This document shows positions 12,301 through 21,052 of a stretch of DNA of 64,000 nucleotides, one piece after another. The position numbers and the translations under genes were made by a program. The notes under the pieces were generated by a model. It saw nothing but the letters and a program-made list of their open reading frames with translations. It made no database searches and was not told the origin of the DNA. Origin of the DNA: Sipunculus nudus (taxonomy: Eukaryota > Annelida > Sipuncula > Golfingiida > Sipunculidae); assembly GCA_026874595.1 (NCBI GenBank), contig CM049314.1, positions 9,168,729 through 9,232,728 of the forward strand, written 5' to 3'. The first letter of the stretch is position 1, and the number at the start of each line of letters is the position of its first letter.

Positions 12301-15300
12301 GGGGGGATCTGTAGATTTTTAGGTTACCTGGTCAGATTTAAAGGTCACTGGACCCCACCTTTTTATGAAATTGTTATGATTATTTAATTGCTGTTAGTTG
12401 AAGGATAGTGAGTTCTCAGATATTTTTTGTCACAGGTTCAAGGCTTAAGGTCACAGGAGCCACTATTTGAAAATGGCTCATAAAAATATCCTTAAAGACA
12501 AATTAAACTGAGCGTCGAAACCCATTGGTCCCTAGTTAATAAATGATCACCCTGTTTAAAAGACCGCTCGGTACCATATTAAATACATCATCCAATGTAG
12601 AGGAGACATACTTGAAAGGCAATAAAGATTCTTTCAACTCCGGCCACCCTTGCTGTTGACCTGTATCATTTTATTCGTCAGTGCCCACATATTGTTTTCA
12701 TCCTCATGCCTTCATTTTCAGCTGAATATGTGTACATCGATCGCGAACACAAAACCAAAGATGAAGCAGAAAATGTTTGCCGCAGCAGAAACATGTGGCT
12801 TCCTGGATACCTTGAACCACCTGACAGAGAGTTACTGCGAGAAAAACTGGACAATATGTCAATCACCAGGGTCTGGCTGGCTGTCGAACAGAGGGTTTAC
12901 GATCACTGGAGACCGGTGTACTCAGAGGGTAGTCGATAAAATGTTTAACCTTAAAGTTCTATATATTATAGTAAAAATTTTAGAATACATTATTAGGACA
13001 TATTCATGTTAAATCATAATTTAGAAAAAAGCTTATTATCTAAATAATTATAAAATATCTCTAAATATCTGTATTTAGTTCATGCAAAAACCATTGCATT
13101 TCTTAAGTTAATAAGAGGGAGAATAAACTTTACCTGTGCAGGAATATTAAGGGGATATTTAATTTTTACATCATATTGTCTTTACTTTTATATATTGCTT
13201 AGACATACTTTTATTAAGTTGAGATCAGCTGGGTAATGGATACATTAACCTTTCTTTTGAATCTCATCCTATGTTTATTCTGCTTCTCTAACAAATTTTA
13301 ATATACTTTGGTTAAGAAGAATTGGTCGCGTCTACATCACTACCTCCCGTAGATGCTAAAAAAAGGTGTCTGTCGATGAGTAACAGACAACTTAGACCGG
13401 TTTCCTGTACCTTTACAGTATCTGGTTATGTCTGTATCTCCCGGGGTAAGTTATGCATTGGGACTATATCGACACATTATCTCATCACGACAGACGATTT
13501 ACTGAGTATAGATTTGGAGCCTTTAGTATTCCTTGTCTTAAGAGCGATAACATTACTTCCCATTTAATATTAATTATTAAACACAAATTTGAAGTTTAAA
13601 TAAATATTAACATATAAATATTCCTCAATTTTTTTATGTTTTTATAAGCCTTTTTTATAATATTATATTTGATATGATCATTAATATTATAAGTAGTATT
13701 GTTTGTGTTGATGATGATGATGATGACTAATTATTATTATTTTTACAGTGCCTCTTGAAAACATAATGCATAATGTTGTAGGAAGCAAATGTGAACCATG
13801 TTATCACTGGAACTGCATCAGAGTCTCGTCCGGATTATGCCTGAGGGTTGGAGTTCACAGTCTGACGTGGTTCCAGGCTCAGACGATGTGTGAGGAGTCT
13901 GGGGGAAACCTCTGGGTGTACAATATGACCCAAAAAGACAACGAATACAGAAAACTAATATTTGGTCTTCCTGGCAATCTTCCTGACTTATGGATTGGAT
14001 GGAAAACAGAGGATTGGGTCTACAGAGACGAAAACGGAGGTAATTCCAAACACTCTGAGATTATATTAGGCCACATTTGTCCCTTCATAATTATAGTACC
14101 AAGTGATCATTTGCAGGATTTTGCCCTTAGTATAATTTCTAGTCCACTCTAATCGGTCTCTAACTGTTTTCTTCCGATTTCACGGATACGTACCCAAGAC
14201 AAATGTTACTATGGTTTTTAATGTCAATTTTCTGTTTATTTATAAGGATTACGGACAAATTGATGAAAAAAAATATAATCAATTCTGGTTTCCAACATTT
14301 CTATGGCAAAATATTTGGATACAGTCATGCGAAACCATATGAGATAAGTCACTCAACAGTTTTCAGTAAGGCTTCGTTTCCGGAGAAAATGCATGACCCA
14401 GAAAGTTGAAATTTAAACAGGCATCTGCCGTTTACAATCTAGGAGGGTTAAGGCACATTTGGTAGCGATATCTTTAATAGTATTTGAGTAATACCCAAAT
14501 AACGAAAATATGACGTCAGCATTTTCAGCTTATTAATAAAAACTAAAGAACGAATGACCAAACTTAATGTCAGTTTTATGAACTTAGAGGGGTGAAAAAA
14601 AGTTGGACAGTTGGGGGGGGGGGGGGGTGGAGATCCATGACGGTCGTATGACATTTACAAGATATAATTGCGGTCCCTTTTCAGGTGGTATCAATGTATA
14701 ACACCCACACTGTATAACTGATTGGTTGTATTTGTATTTAGCATTGTGTCTAAGTTATTCACATCTGTTCAACATGTTTGCATTGTGCTGCTTGTCTATA
14801 AATCTAAGGAAAAATATAGAAATTATTCTGGAGAATCTTTTCTTTCATTTAATGCTTCGTTTTCTTCAATGTGTACCTCTGTTTGATAAGTGACGTATTG
14901 TAGAATAGGATGAATATCACTGACTGTGAACCATGAAAATGACAACCACAAAATGAGGAACAATGCATGGATTACTAGAGTTGCGGGCCAGACCGCATAT
15001 CCGTGACCGCTCTACCTAATGTTTCAAGGTTTAAGCTAAATATATGAATTTATAGCCATAGCGTCAACCATCAGATATTTTTATGAACAAGGTGTAATAT
15101 AATCTCTCTAAGAAACACTCTTTTATCTACGTAAAATGTACTTTAAAAGCAATGACAATTGCAAGAGTATAATTATACACGATTATAACTCAATATTTTT
15201 GTTCTGTGAGTTACAATAAAGGTCATTTTTGCTTATTTACTCATAATTGAAGTGACAAGATAAGCATTAGAATTATTGTCCCCTGCTGTATTGCACAATG

Positions 15301-17649
15301 TTAATGCTTACTGTGTATCAAAGTATAATATGAACAATTCATGTACATTAAACATACAGGCCCATACTTACTCTTTATATTAAATTTTTAACATTTTTAG
15401 ATTAATAAGTTACTGTTTTCAATCGCACTGTACTTAGCTCTAATGTCAACCGGCAGCCATCCCCTCCCAGCAAATTATTTGGATAGACTCAACCCTCCCC
15501 CCTCCCCCCTTAAATTGTAACCACCATGCCCCGCACAATGCAGTTGTCATTAACAAAATTCAAATCCAGATCCTAGGGTTAACATGTAGATAATAATATT
15601 ACATTTATTGCACGGCTTTCTGTGTGTGTGATATACGGTCTTGTTAAATACATGAACATATATATTTAATGACACATTATGTAGAAAATAAGCAGAATAA
15701 AAAAACACAATTTAGATTTATTTTAATGATATTTTGTTTAAGGGACCGGTCCACCTACTGGATCGGACCGCCTACAGCTGGACCGGCCCAAGACTGGACC
15801 ACTTTTGTGGCGGACCACTCCTGGTTCGGTCTGGTCCGCACCTCTATGGATCACAAATCTTATTATACTCTTACATAAGGTGGTAATGTCAATTCAAATA
15901 TGGTGTTTATCGAAGTGAAAATAATTCTGAAGGTCCATCTGAAAACTCATTGATAAAAATATATTTAGATAAACTCTATTCAGTGTAAGTGTTTTTCTTT
16001 GTAGATGTAGAAACTGTTCCGGGAGCCTTATTTAATATAGACGAAACAGTCAAAGGGGAGTGTGTAATAGCGGTACCTGAAATCACCTGGAGAAATCTGA
16101 GGTGGAAGACAGTGTCATGTTACCAGAGAGCACAAGTCATTTGCATAAACAATACAGGTCAGTGCCGGGGAGAAGACATATAATCTCGGAATAGCCATAT
16201 GGCTATTTAATATATTGAATAAATCTAATTAAGTATATTAACTAAAAAATAATGTAAAAATGTGTCGGTCGTCATAATTTTACTTCATAGAACCGTTTCT
16301 TTTGGTTTGGCATGTTCAGTTCAGTCGTTGCGCAACTAATCATTCAGTTTTTGCAGCTCTACTGATTCATGTACACAATAATTCCATCCACACTTCAGTG
16401 GCGCCAACACCCGGCCAAACACCAGGTACTTACCCTTTGTCGCTCTATACATCAAAAAGTGAACAGCACGGTATTATCCAGTTTTTATACTGTAATTCAA
16501 ATTTTAAAACAGTAAAAACATGATAAACCTTTACGTTTCGATTTGTTTAGACTAACAAGTTCTTAAGCACAAGCAGAGATTTCAAGAGCGAGCAACTGTT
16601 TTCATTAACAAATCGCTGTAATGGCCTTTTGTTATATATTTCATCATACTTTGTTTTATTTATTGTTAATTTCCTTGCTCGATGTCTCTAGTGTTATCGA
16701 AAGCCTGGCTTTTGCAGAGACCATTCTACTTGTTCGTTTTACACGCTTACTTTATCAGTGTTTCATGAACCTATTTCTTCTGCTACCTTGGCCATTATGA
16801 GTGGCATCTTTTAACCTGTCCTATTTTTAGGACCTACACCGTCATCCGAGACCATTTGGGGCTTGTTTCGTTCTTTTTCGTTTAAAATCGGAGCTGTTGC
16901 CGGAGCTGTTCTTCTGGCATTCATATGTGGATGTACTGCAGGGTGCTGTTGCAGGAAACGTCGCAAAAGAAAGAAATTACGGTATGTAACACTTTATATA
17001 TTACTTAGACATGGAATTGAAGGAGATATTTAATCATTGCTTTAGTGTAAACTCGTGCTTTTTTTCAGTTAAAGAGCAGATCTTACATGGTAACCATACA
17101 AATGAGGATACACAGCTGTTACATGGTGTAAATTAAATTATAATGAGACAAATGCAATATGGTAGAACGTATTAAAAACCCTCTCGGCTCGTGCTCGATT
17201 CGAGATTTAAATATGGAATGGTCGACAAGAAATATTTACCCTTTTTCAGACAGGACGTTGACCAGAATGAAAAATCAGAAACAGGTGACAAAGAAAAACG
17301 GTCACCAAAGAGCGCTAACGATGAGGAGCTGTATGACGTTATTGATAACGCCAGCCCGCCCCGAGTCAAGCAGTCTACGGATGTACTGTCCGCTGAGGAT
17401 CCGATGCCGGAGTCAGATCGGATGACACACGGACACCTAGCGACTGCGATAAACCCAAAGGACTACCAGCTTAAGAGGAATGTAAACACCTCAGAAGCCA
17501 GACAACAAAAGTCACCAGATTTCCTCTCCTCTAGCCTCCAGAACCTTAGTTCAGATTTCAAAGACAAAGCAGCATCCCCCGGCTATATAGCCCATAGCAC
17601 CCTACCCCGCGTCCCGCTAGCCTACCTCGATCAGGACACTGAGTTTTAA
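3256..17649 (+). CDS. Gene A: two-CTLD type I transmembrane receptor (8 exons, 473 aa)
   Basis: Joined exons 3256-3322, 12722-12928, 13320-13445, 13749-14039, 16005-16157, 16399-16425, 16831-16981 and 17250-17649 give 1422 nt and an uninterrupted 473-aa frame. Layout: signal peptide 1-22; CTLD1 23-133; CTLD2 134-281; Thr/Pro stalk 282-298; membrane span about 310-331, ending in a Cys cluster and followed by RKRRKRKK; cytoplasmic tail 332-473. Both CTLDs keep the four core cysteines, and CTLD2 also has the extra N-terminal Cys pair of long-form CTLDs. The calcium motifs EPN/QPD and WND are absent (the WND position reads LRWKT), so calcium-dependent sugar binding is doubtful. The tail has DEELYDVI around Tyr369, resembling a hemITAM, and ends DTEF, a possible PDZ ligand. 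A cell-surface recognition receptor, perhaps immune, is the likely role by family analogy. Gene B is its tandem copy. Confidence 0.82.
3710..3728. repeat. Poly-G tract in gene A intron 1
   Basis: Nineteen consecutive G. Overlapping reading frames here (3450-3841) are intronic and unsupported. Confidence 0.9.
3959..4110. repeat. (AATAATAACCAGT)n-like microsatellite
   Basis: Imperfect units of 'aataataaccagt' and 'aataacaacaagt'. A similar array lies at the equivalent point of gene B intron 1 (29068-29170), and another at 9470-9590. Recognisable homology between the two intron 1 copies ends at this repeat, so it is a candidate deletion or rearrangement boundary. Confidence 0.8.
4111..6490. other. 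Gene A intron 1, no element recognised
   Basis: AT-rich intron sequence with scattered short open frames on both strands. None has coding texture or splice borders of matching phase, and none resembles the CTLD exons. Confidence 0.5.
6497..6745 (+). repeat. Interspersed repeat, copy 1 ('acccgtgctacgcacgg' end)
   Basis: It starts with 'attacccgtgctacgcacgg', a near-palindromic CG-rich end of a kind seen in interspersed repeats of many animals. It then has 'atacggtggtatc' and 'acaaaaatcgcgttacgctt', both repeated about 1.1 kb downstream at 7710-7765. The element class cannot be fixed from sequence alone. Confidence 0.55.
7262..7570. other. GC-rich island with a small perfect hairpin
   Basis: CpG- and GC-rich patch inside AT-rich intron 1. 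It includes TGCGACC-CCCC-GGTCGCA at 7382-7399, a 7-bp stem with a 4-base loop, and repeated GGTCGCAG words. Both strands are partly open but nothing resembles a known protein. It lies between two copies of the same interspersed repeat and may be internal sequence of that mobile element. Confidence 0.4.
7640..7830 (+). repeat. Interspersed repeat, copy 2
   Basis: It shares 'cgtacggtggtatc', 'agatacggaaaat' and 'acaaaaatcgccttacgct' with the copy at 6497-6745, in the same orientation. The pair plus the GC-rich island between them (about 1.3 kb) may be one larger element. Confidence 0.55.
8358..8720 (+). repeat. Local tandem duplication, about 205 bp
   Basis: Bases 8358-8515 recur at 8563-8715 with few changes; both contain 'ggtgtcaatactgattt', 'gctaccttctaaataagggg' and 'tggtgaagtcatgt' or a close variant. 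A third, weak copy is visible near 8915-9010. This is intronic and non-coding. Confidence 0.85.
9470..9590. repeat. (AATAATAACCAGT)n-like microsatellite
   Basis: Degenerate units of 'agtaataataacc', 'aataacaacaagt' and 'tccagtgatagtagccagt', related to the arrays at 3959 and 29068. Confidence 0.7.
10064..10260 (+). repeat. 'CCTCCGCCAAgcGG...GGTTATG' interspersed repeat, copy 1
   Basis: Reads 'ttacctccgcc', then 'gcggtgggggttatgtttt', a run of 'tgtctgt' words, 'gcatgacaacac', 'gtcgtcaacggaatttgc' and 'agctcggcagtgat'. This matches the layout of an abundant non-coding repeat known in many marine invertebrate genomes. That identification is from memory of the motif order and was not searched. 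Confidence 0.6.
10612..10740 (+). repeat. 'CCTCCGCC...GGTTATG' interspersed repeat, copy 2
   Basis: Same motif order as the copy at 10064: 'gtacctccgctaagtgg', 'ggggttatg', 'tttgtttgtttgtctaaaagc', 'cgacggattttgatgaaat', 'agctcggcaatgat'. Same orientation, shorter. Confidence 0.65.
11056..12480 (+). repeat. Composite repeat block with 'aaggtcacagg' cores
   Basis: It begins with 'ctcagcagactgaaagtcagctgagg' and CTGTC-rich runs. Roughly 210-280-bp units follow with the order 'cacagattTgtttccagatgataac.ccagttt', 'gacatat.tggcttcaaa', 'aaacttttc.tc.caaac.ttccatct', 'aggtcacagg' (near 11600, 11815 and 12090, with a weaker unit to 12480). Poly-C (11265-11277) and poly-G (12291-12306) tracts interrupt it. 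It fills the end of gene A intron 1, just before the first CTLD exon. Confidence 0.6.
12722..12928 (+). CDS. Gene A exon 2: N-terminal half of CTLD1
   Basis: Acceptor 'cattttcag' ends at 12721 and the donor is at 12929 (GTAGTC); both borders are phase 1 and the length is 207 nt. Codes residues 23-91, with Cys C1 in 'ENVCRS', the motif WLPGYL and the WIGL-equivalent 'VWLAVEQRVY'. It lacks the usual first-strand CYR segment. Its closest relative in the window is the orphan exon 40151-40357, of equal length and phase. An N-glycosylation sequon (NMS) is present. Confidence 0.82.
13320..13445 (+). CDS. Gene A exon 3: C-terminal half of CTLD1
   Basis: Acceptor AG at 13318-13319, preceded by a weak pyrimidine tract; donor GTAAGT at 13446; phase 1-1; 126 nt. 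Codes residues 92-133 with C2, C3 and C4 of the CTLD ('KRCLSM', 'VSCTF', 'GYVCIS'). The border fits the paralogous exons at 36218 and 41856. An alternative AG three bases upstream would add one codon. Confidence 0.75.
13749..14039 (+). CDS. Gene A exon 4: N-terminal half of CTLD2
   Basis: Acceptor 'tttttacag', donor at 14040 (GTAATT), phase 1-1, 291 nt, residues 134-230. It has the long-form cysteines (KCEPCYHWNC), the helix with 'AQTMCEESGG', the 'LWVYNMT' strand with an N-glycan sequon, and the WIGL-type core 'DLWIGWKTEDWVY'. Compared with canonical CTLDs it carries no Glu-Pro-Asn type calcium site. Confidence 0.85.
14040..16004. other. Gene A intron 4
   Basis: AT-rich intron with a poly-G tract near 14615-14629, a short CCTCCCCCCT run near 15490, and a GC-rich GGACC cluster at 15744-15842 (listed separately). 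No coding segment with CTLD texture was seen. Confidence 0.55.
15744..15842. repeat. GGACC/GGTCC-rich island
   Basis: In about 100 bases the words GGACC, GGTCC, GGACCG and CGGACC occur about ten times, in both orientations ('ggaccggtcc', 'ctggatcggaccg', 'ggcggaccactcctgg', 'ggtctggtccgc'). It lies in intron 4 of gene A and does not resemble the flanking sequence. It could be a decayed short-unit repeat or a mobile-element end. Confidence 0.5.
16005..16157 (+). CDS. Gene A exon 5: C-terminal half of CTLD2
   Basis: Acceptor 'ttctttgtag', donor GTCAGT at 16158, phase 1-1, 153 nt, residues 231-281. Contains C2 ('GECVIAV'), C3 ('VSCYQ') and C4 ('VICINNT'). The segment LRWKTVSC replaces the canonical W-N-D-x-x-C, so the calcium-site Asn/Asp are missing. 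Four degenerate or orphan relatives lie at 22834, 37724, 43580 and 47379. Confidence 0.85.
16399..16425 (+). CDS. Gene A exon 6: mini-exon, Thr/Pro stalk
   Basis: Only 27 nt, flanked by 'cacttcag' and 'GTACTT', phase 1-1, coding VAPTPGQTP. Gene B has a larger stalk exon (63 nt) at the same place, which supports its existence. Skipping it would keep the frame, so it may be alternatively used. Confidence 0.6.
16831..16981 (+). CDS. Gene A exon 7: transmembrane segment
   Basis: Acceptor 'cctatttttag', donor GTATGT at 16982, enters phase 1 and leaves phase 2, 151 nt. Codes the end of the stalk and a hydrophobic span (residues 310-331) containing a small-residue GAVAGA patch. A CGCTAGCCC cysteine cluster follows, likely suited to palmitoylation, and then RKRRKRKK as a stop-transfer anchor, giving type I topology. 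Gene B has an exon of the same length. Confidence 0.85.
17250..17649 (+). CDS. Gene A exon 8: cytoplasmic tail
   Basis: Acceptor 'ccctttttcag' with phase 2 entry; stop TAA at 17647-17649. Codes residues 341-473. Motifs: an acidic cluster before tyrosine (NDEELYDVI, Tyr369), SPKS, PPRVK, further tyrosines in DYQL, GYIA and AYLD, and C-terminal DTEF (T-x-F, PDZ class I-like). The order and most residues are kept in gene B. Upstream open codons from 17191 are intron read-through, not part of the gene. Confidence 0.85.
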
Positions 17650-18700
17650 GGTCCACGGAATAGTCCTTGCATGCTCTCATGAAGTATGATGTAAATGTGT
17701 GAATTTATCTTTAAACAAAGTATAATTATGTGTTTAAATTATTTTTTCATAGACACATAATTTGAAAGTCTTTTTCATTCTTATTATATATAAACAGCAA
17801 CTTCATATTGATTTTAAATTTAGATTTGTAACAGCATTCATATTGTCTTTTATAATATGTATTACACGTTTGTATGTATAATGCTGACCATTCCTACAAA
17901 TCTGGTTTGGGAAAACTAAGCTTATTAAAATATTTAAAATTCTTGTTTTGAGAAAGAGTTTCAAATACATAATTGACAATCAGAATAATAAACAAATACA
18001 ACTTTATCTTGCAATTAAAGTTCTTAGATATTTTTCGTCTTGTGTGTCTGTCATAAACAGATAAGATATGACAGACAACATAAAATTGTAATATGACTGA
18101 AAATTATCGCTGCCTTTTCGCTCATCCTCATTTGCAGTAGTTTATTAATGATCATCAAATTGCAAAACATCAACATGCCCACTTCCTGTATTTGTCACAG
18201 GATTAGTGCCATTCAGTACCCTAACCACAAATACTAATATGCGCAGTACTAAATATTTCTTTTGTTTCAATTCAGTCATTGACAGCCATAATAAATGTAG
18301 GTAAGGTTCCTGTGCTATCAACAAAGTTCCTAGATCTGAAAGTATGGACAATTCTGTAATTAAATGTATGCTGGTGAAAATAAAATAAATACGGTTTACT
18401 TTGCCATCTTGGAGGATTACTGACAAGCTATGCACATATTGCATAGCCTCTTCACGTCCTGTTACATATTCATGAAGAAATGTTAGGAACATGTTTTCAC
18501 TAACGAAATAAGGTCAAAATCTCGTTCTGAAACAAATATGAAAAGTTGAAAGGAAAAGAACTTCTCAATGGTAAATGGTCATTTATAAACAGTAGACAAA
18601 TTTTAAATATCTGTGGTGGCCTTTTGAAGACATAGCATTTTTAAACGAAGGTTATGAAAATAATTAATAAAAAAATCTGAAAATTAAGTTATTAGAATAA
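17650..18700 (+). repeat. 3' segmental duplicon, copy 1 (3' UTR and flank of gene A)
   Basis: Matches 33132-34500 behind gene B. Examples are 'tttaaattatt.tttcatagacacataatttgaaagtct', 'attgattttaaatt.agatt' and 'tttgccatc...ggattactgacaa'. It probably holds the 3' UTR. Two converging short frames on the - strand (18145-18492) show no family likeness. Confidence 0.7.
17987..17992 (+). terminator. Candidate poly(A) signal for gene A
   Basis: AATAAA about 340 bases after the stop codon, in an AT-rich 3' UTR. It is the first canonical hexamer noticed; usage is unproven. Confidence 0.35.
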
Positions 18701-18972
18701 TAACGCCAAAGAGCATAACCTGTGACTCAATGAAATGAAAAAAAGTGTTTTGTTTGTATACGGGTTAGAGGAACAAAATGTGAATATAATATAAACAGCA
18801 CAAAACGCCCAAAAGTGTTACCATTTATGGGTGTCACAGCCCCGAAGGAATGTATGACCAGGTTTCTGCCAAACTGGCAGAAACTCTCATACACACTCCA
18901 AAAGATGAAATAGACATGAGTAAAAACAATAGAATATATTAATATACACTTACATTTCTCTGGAGAGGCGTT

Positions 18973-19055
<83 letters not shown>
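18973..19055. repeat. (AC)n(AT)n(AG)n compound microsatellite
   Basis: CA units, then about 30 TA units, then about 10 GA units. The 119-aa reading frame on the - strand across it is an artefact of the repeat. Confidence 0.95.
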
Positions 19056-19920
19056 TGATCACTTTAGTCCGTATAATCAAACACAATCACTGTGTTCTGT
19101 TTACTCCTTTATATTCACAGCACACGCAAGTTCACTCCTCTGTGTTCATAGCACCGAAAGATCACTTGTATATACACGGCTCCCGATCATATGATCGACG
19201 CGTACCCGTGATATTGGAATGTCACTTCTGGTCAAGTCCGCCCTCACTGTGTATACTTACACAGAGTATGCCAGCGAAAATCAGCACAGTTCCTCACCAA
19301 AGTACCCTCAGGGCAAAGTCCAGAAAGCTCTGAGAGATAAGCTTACAACTTCTTCTGTAAGATTACTGAAGAAATATCTCTCACAGCATATGTCACCTGG
19401 CTAAATTTTGCATGGAGTTCCCGAATATGCCCACGCACGACAATAGTTATGCCCACGTACGAAAATATTCAGTGTCATTATAGTTTCGCTTGAATTGCCC
19501 TGGCTTGTTACTGGATGTACTCATGGCAGACACTCATTGCCAGATTATCAGGCCGTCAGCAGTTACGATTTTCACTCTGAAGTCCGTTACAGAGGAATCT
19601 ACGTGGCCGTCCTCAGACATTGACGTTCTACGCTCGGGAATATCTTCTGTTAGCTGTGTCAGACACAGAACAAACACGGACCCGCCCCTGGACAGCAGAA
19701 ACCTATCAGCCAACACCAAACTGGCGCGCTGATGTAAGCGATTGTCACGAGATCTACAAGGCTGATATAAGCGTGCTGACATCACACGTCCTGACAGTCT
19801 TCTGACCAATCATCAAACAGAAATATACGGCTTGTCATTAACTATATGAATACTAAAACGGACACGCCTCCAGTGAACAAACCCTGAGAAAAAACAATAT
19901 TAGCAATATATCATCGGCCG
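19056..19920. other. GC-richer spacer, no gene assigned
   Basis: Less AT-rich than its surroundings, with overlapping open frames on both strands (for example 19490-19732 + and 19534-19809 -). Neither strand has a recognisable domain. It could be part of a decayed mobile element. Confidence 0.4.
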
Positions 19921-21050
19921 ATATGGATGTCAAGTCAGAAGACTCTAGGTCCAACGTTTACAATATGTGTCCTGACTGCTTCATCTGAAGGTCTAAAAAA
20001 TAATGAAACAAAAATGCATGAAATTAGGAAAACACAGGTGGCGCCATCAGTGTACAGGAACTGATGAAACACTCCATTATAAATATGAATGCAAAGAATC
20101 ATGGCGATCAATGCATAAGTTAATCATATATTTGAGCTTATGTACCAAACTTCCAATTATAATGGAGGGTACTTAAGAATTCAGTAGCTAAAAGGATATG
20201 GGTAACAGAGACCTTATATAAGAATTCCAAGGAGATAAGCTTTCAGGTCAAGCAAACGTATTCGAAATCTCATTATTTTATCATATAACATAATTGGTTA
20301 TGAAAAAAAATATTAATATAGACTCTGCATAAAATGGGCCCAATTCCTGGAGAAAATCATTTTTTTTTTCTATATATTTTTCCACTAAAAAAAGAGGTTG
20401 TGTGATTTGTTCAAAAACTATCGACACATCTATGGGCACTGTCAACTCGGCGGTGACGTCAAATACTGGGAAATCCTCTGTGACTTAAAATACTAGAACT
20501 CAGTAAAAGCACAGTATTTCTGCCACCGTCAGTCCCATATTTTTAGGAGAGATTAAAAACAACATGCATTACTAGATATAAATTGTTGATAAAGATCAGT
20601 TCATGATGTCACATGTGTACCAGCCAATCAAATCAGGGCAAAGTCTGGGATCTGGATGAAATGCTCCATTCACACAACAAACGCACGTCGAATAGGTTTG
20701 CTTAACCTTAAATCTCCCTGGATGAACAGTTAAAAGATTCTAGGTCCAACGGTTACGATTTGTGTCCTGTTAATAATCGGACTGCTTCTTTGAAGGTCTC
20801 ATACATAGAGAAAAAAATGCGTAAAAATTGGCAAAATCAAAGGTGGCGCCACCAGTCTGCAGAGACTAATGGAACACTTAATGAGGATTATGGATGCAAA
20901 AAAAATGGTGATTAATGCATGAGTAATTCAGATAATTAAGCTTTTGTATCCAATTTTTAATTATTTCCGAGGGGTATTAAGGAGCCCAATAATCCTGAGG
21001 ATATGGATAACAGATACCTAATTTCAGGTTAATAAGGAGATTTTGCATGG
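19921..21050 (+). repeat. Diverged direct repeat of about 300 bp, two copies
   Basis: Copies near 19924-20225 and 20713-21035 share, in order, 'ctaggtccaac.tttac.at.tgtgtcctg', 'gaaggtct', 'aggtggcgcca.cagt', 'atggaacact', 'tgattaatgcat' (or close variants) and 'ggatatgg.taacaga'. The first part also resembles the start of the element at 21053 ('ccaggtccagctgttgcg'). Class unknown. Confidence 0.65.
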
Positions 21051-21052
21051 TA

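Noticed and set aside
17191-17249. Extension of the tail exon upstream to an ATG at 17191
   Set aside because: The pyrimidine-rich acceptor at 17249 and exact phase match with gene B place the exon start at 17250; upstream codons are intron.
17310-17345. Calling the tail motif a classical ITIM
   Set aside because: Position -2 to the tyrosine is Glu, not Ser/Ile/Val/Leu, and no second spaced YxxL/I makes a full ITAM; only a loose hemITAM likeness is claimed.
18145-18492. 115-codon frame on the - strand behind gene A
   Set aside because: The corresponding part of the gene B flank does not keep the frame, so it is not a conserved gene.
19490-19809. Overlapping 80- and 91-codon frames on opposite strands
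   Set aside because: No domain, splice border or paralogue; GC-rich composition alone makes longer chance frames likely.
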